From positions 1 through 59,903 of the forward strand of contig NZ_JNWO01000039.1 of assembly GCF_000716435.1 (NCBI RefSeq): DNA of 59,903 nucleotides. The letters are read 5' to 3'. The stretch is from Streptomyces xylophagus. GTDB lineage: Bacteria; Actinomycetota; Actinomycetes; Streptomycetales; Streptomycetaceae. Positions 59,861 through 59,903 of this stretch are shown here, one piece after another (positions within the stretch are counted from its first letter, which is position 1; each line of letters starts with the position of its first letter). The notes below the pieces were generated by a model. It ran no database searches and was not told the origin of the DNA. It saw only the letters and a list, made by a program, of their open reading frames with translations. Made by a program: the position numbers and the translations under genes.

Positions 59861-59903
59861 GTTCGGCGGCGTCCTACTCTCCCACAGGGTCCCCCCTGCA
59901 GTA
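59861..59903 (-). rRNA. rrf: 5S rRNA, 3' end only
   Basis: The reverse complement ends CCTGTGGGAGAGTAGGACGC, then CGCCGAAC, the standard 3' end of streptomycete 5S rRNA. Most of the gene and the rest of the rRNA operon lie beyond the window edge. Confidence 0.95.

Noticed and set aside
1..59903. tRNA genes and riboswitches
   Set aside because: I found no cloverleaf or known riboswitch motif by eye; only the 5S rRNA end is an RNA gene.

Overview
The window is a stretch of Streptomyces core chromosome. Base composition is very GC-rich, several genes start with GTG or TTG after purine-rich ribosome sites, and the gene content is that of the S. coelicolor lysS-argS-hem-rex-bldN-bdtA neighbourhood. 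It ends at its right edge in the 3' end of a 5S rRNA, so an rRNA operon lies just outside.

Layout. (1) 0-5 kb: the end of a DUF2637 protein gene, then divergent lysS (class I) and argS separated by a long inverted repeat. (2) 5-10 kb, an accessory patch: an IS5-type transposase fragment, an AraC regulator, a secreted protein of unknown function, decayed DUF1524/HNH and DUF2690 genes, and a two-domain family 2 glycosyltransferase. (3) 10-27 kb, a surface/secreted protein island: a DUF2283 protein, an internally deleted DUF397 gene, a secreted FG-GAP protein, and a roughly 2,500-residue RHS polymorphic toxin. The toxin carries an embedded ricin-type lectin, a Hint autoprotease and a C-terminal restriction-endonuclease-like tip, followed immediately by a putative immunity gene. 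A divergent secreted DNRLRE/FG-GAP protein and three tandem RTX-like paralogues complete the island. (4) 27-37 kb: peptidase E, a WhiJ/AbaA-like cluster (ATPase-like protein, HTH-DUF5753, DUF397), DUF4253, an atypical SDR, arylamine N-acetyltransferase, an FHA-flavin monooxygenase fusion, a PLP aminotransferase, a DUF574 methyltransferase, a small lipoprotein and a DUF805 protein.

(5) 37-44 kb: tetrapyrrole synthesis. rex-hemA-hemC-hemD are joined by 4-base start/stop overlaps, with hemB 0.3 kb downstream. A Rex operator upstream of rex links haem synthesis to the NADH/NAD+ ratio. (6) 44-52 kb: development and core genes. These are a glutaredoxin-like protein, a HAD-IB hydrolase, the ECF sigma factor BldN and its anti-sigma RsbN (with a BldN-type promoter upstream of rsbN), an acyltransferase, an NAD-dependent epimerase, the 32-residue ribosomal protein bS22, BdtA and a phosphatase-like protein. 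(7) 52-60 kb: a spore-associated (SapA-like) protein, a histidine kinase-response regulator-hydrolase operon, AcuC, an MFS transporter, a decayed VC0807-family gene, a HAD phosphatase, and the rRNA terminator with the 5S end.

The most distinctive item is the polymorphic toxin locus at 12.1-23.9 kb: a secreted RHS shell with an internal lectin module, Hint self-cleavage, a nuclease-like tip, a coupled immunity candidate, and a divergent repeat-rich promoter shared with a large secreted partner. The FHA-monooxygenase fusion, the RTX triplet with repetitive spacers, and the DUF397 deletion allele are next in interest.
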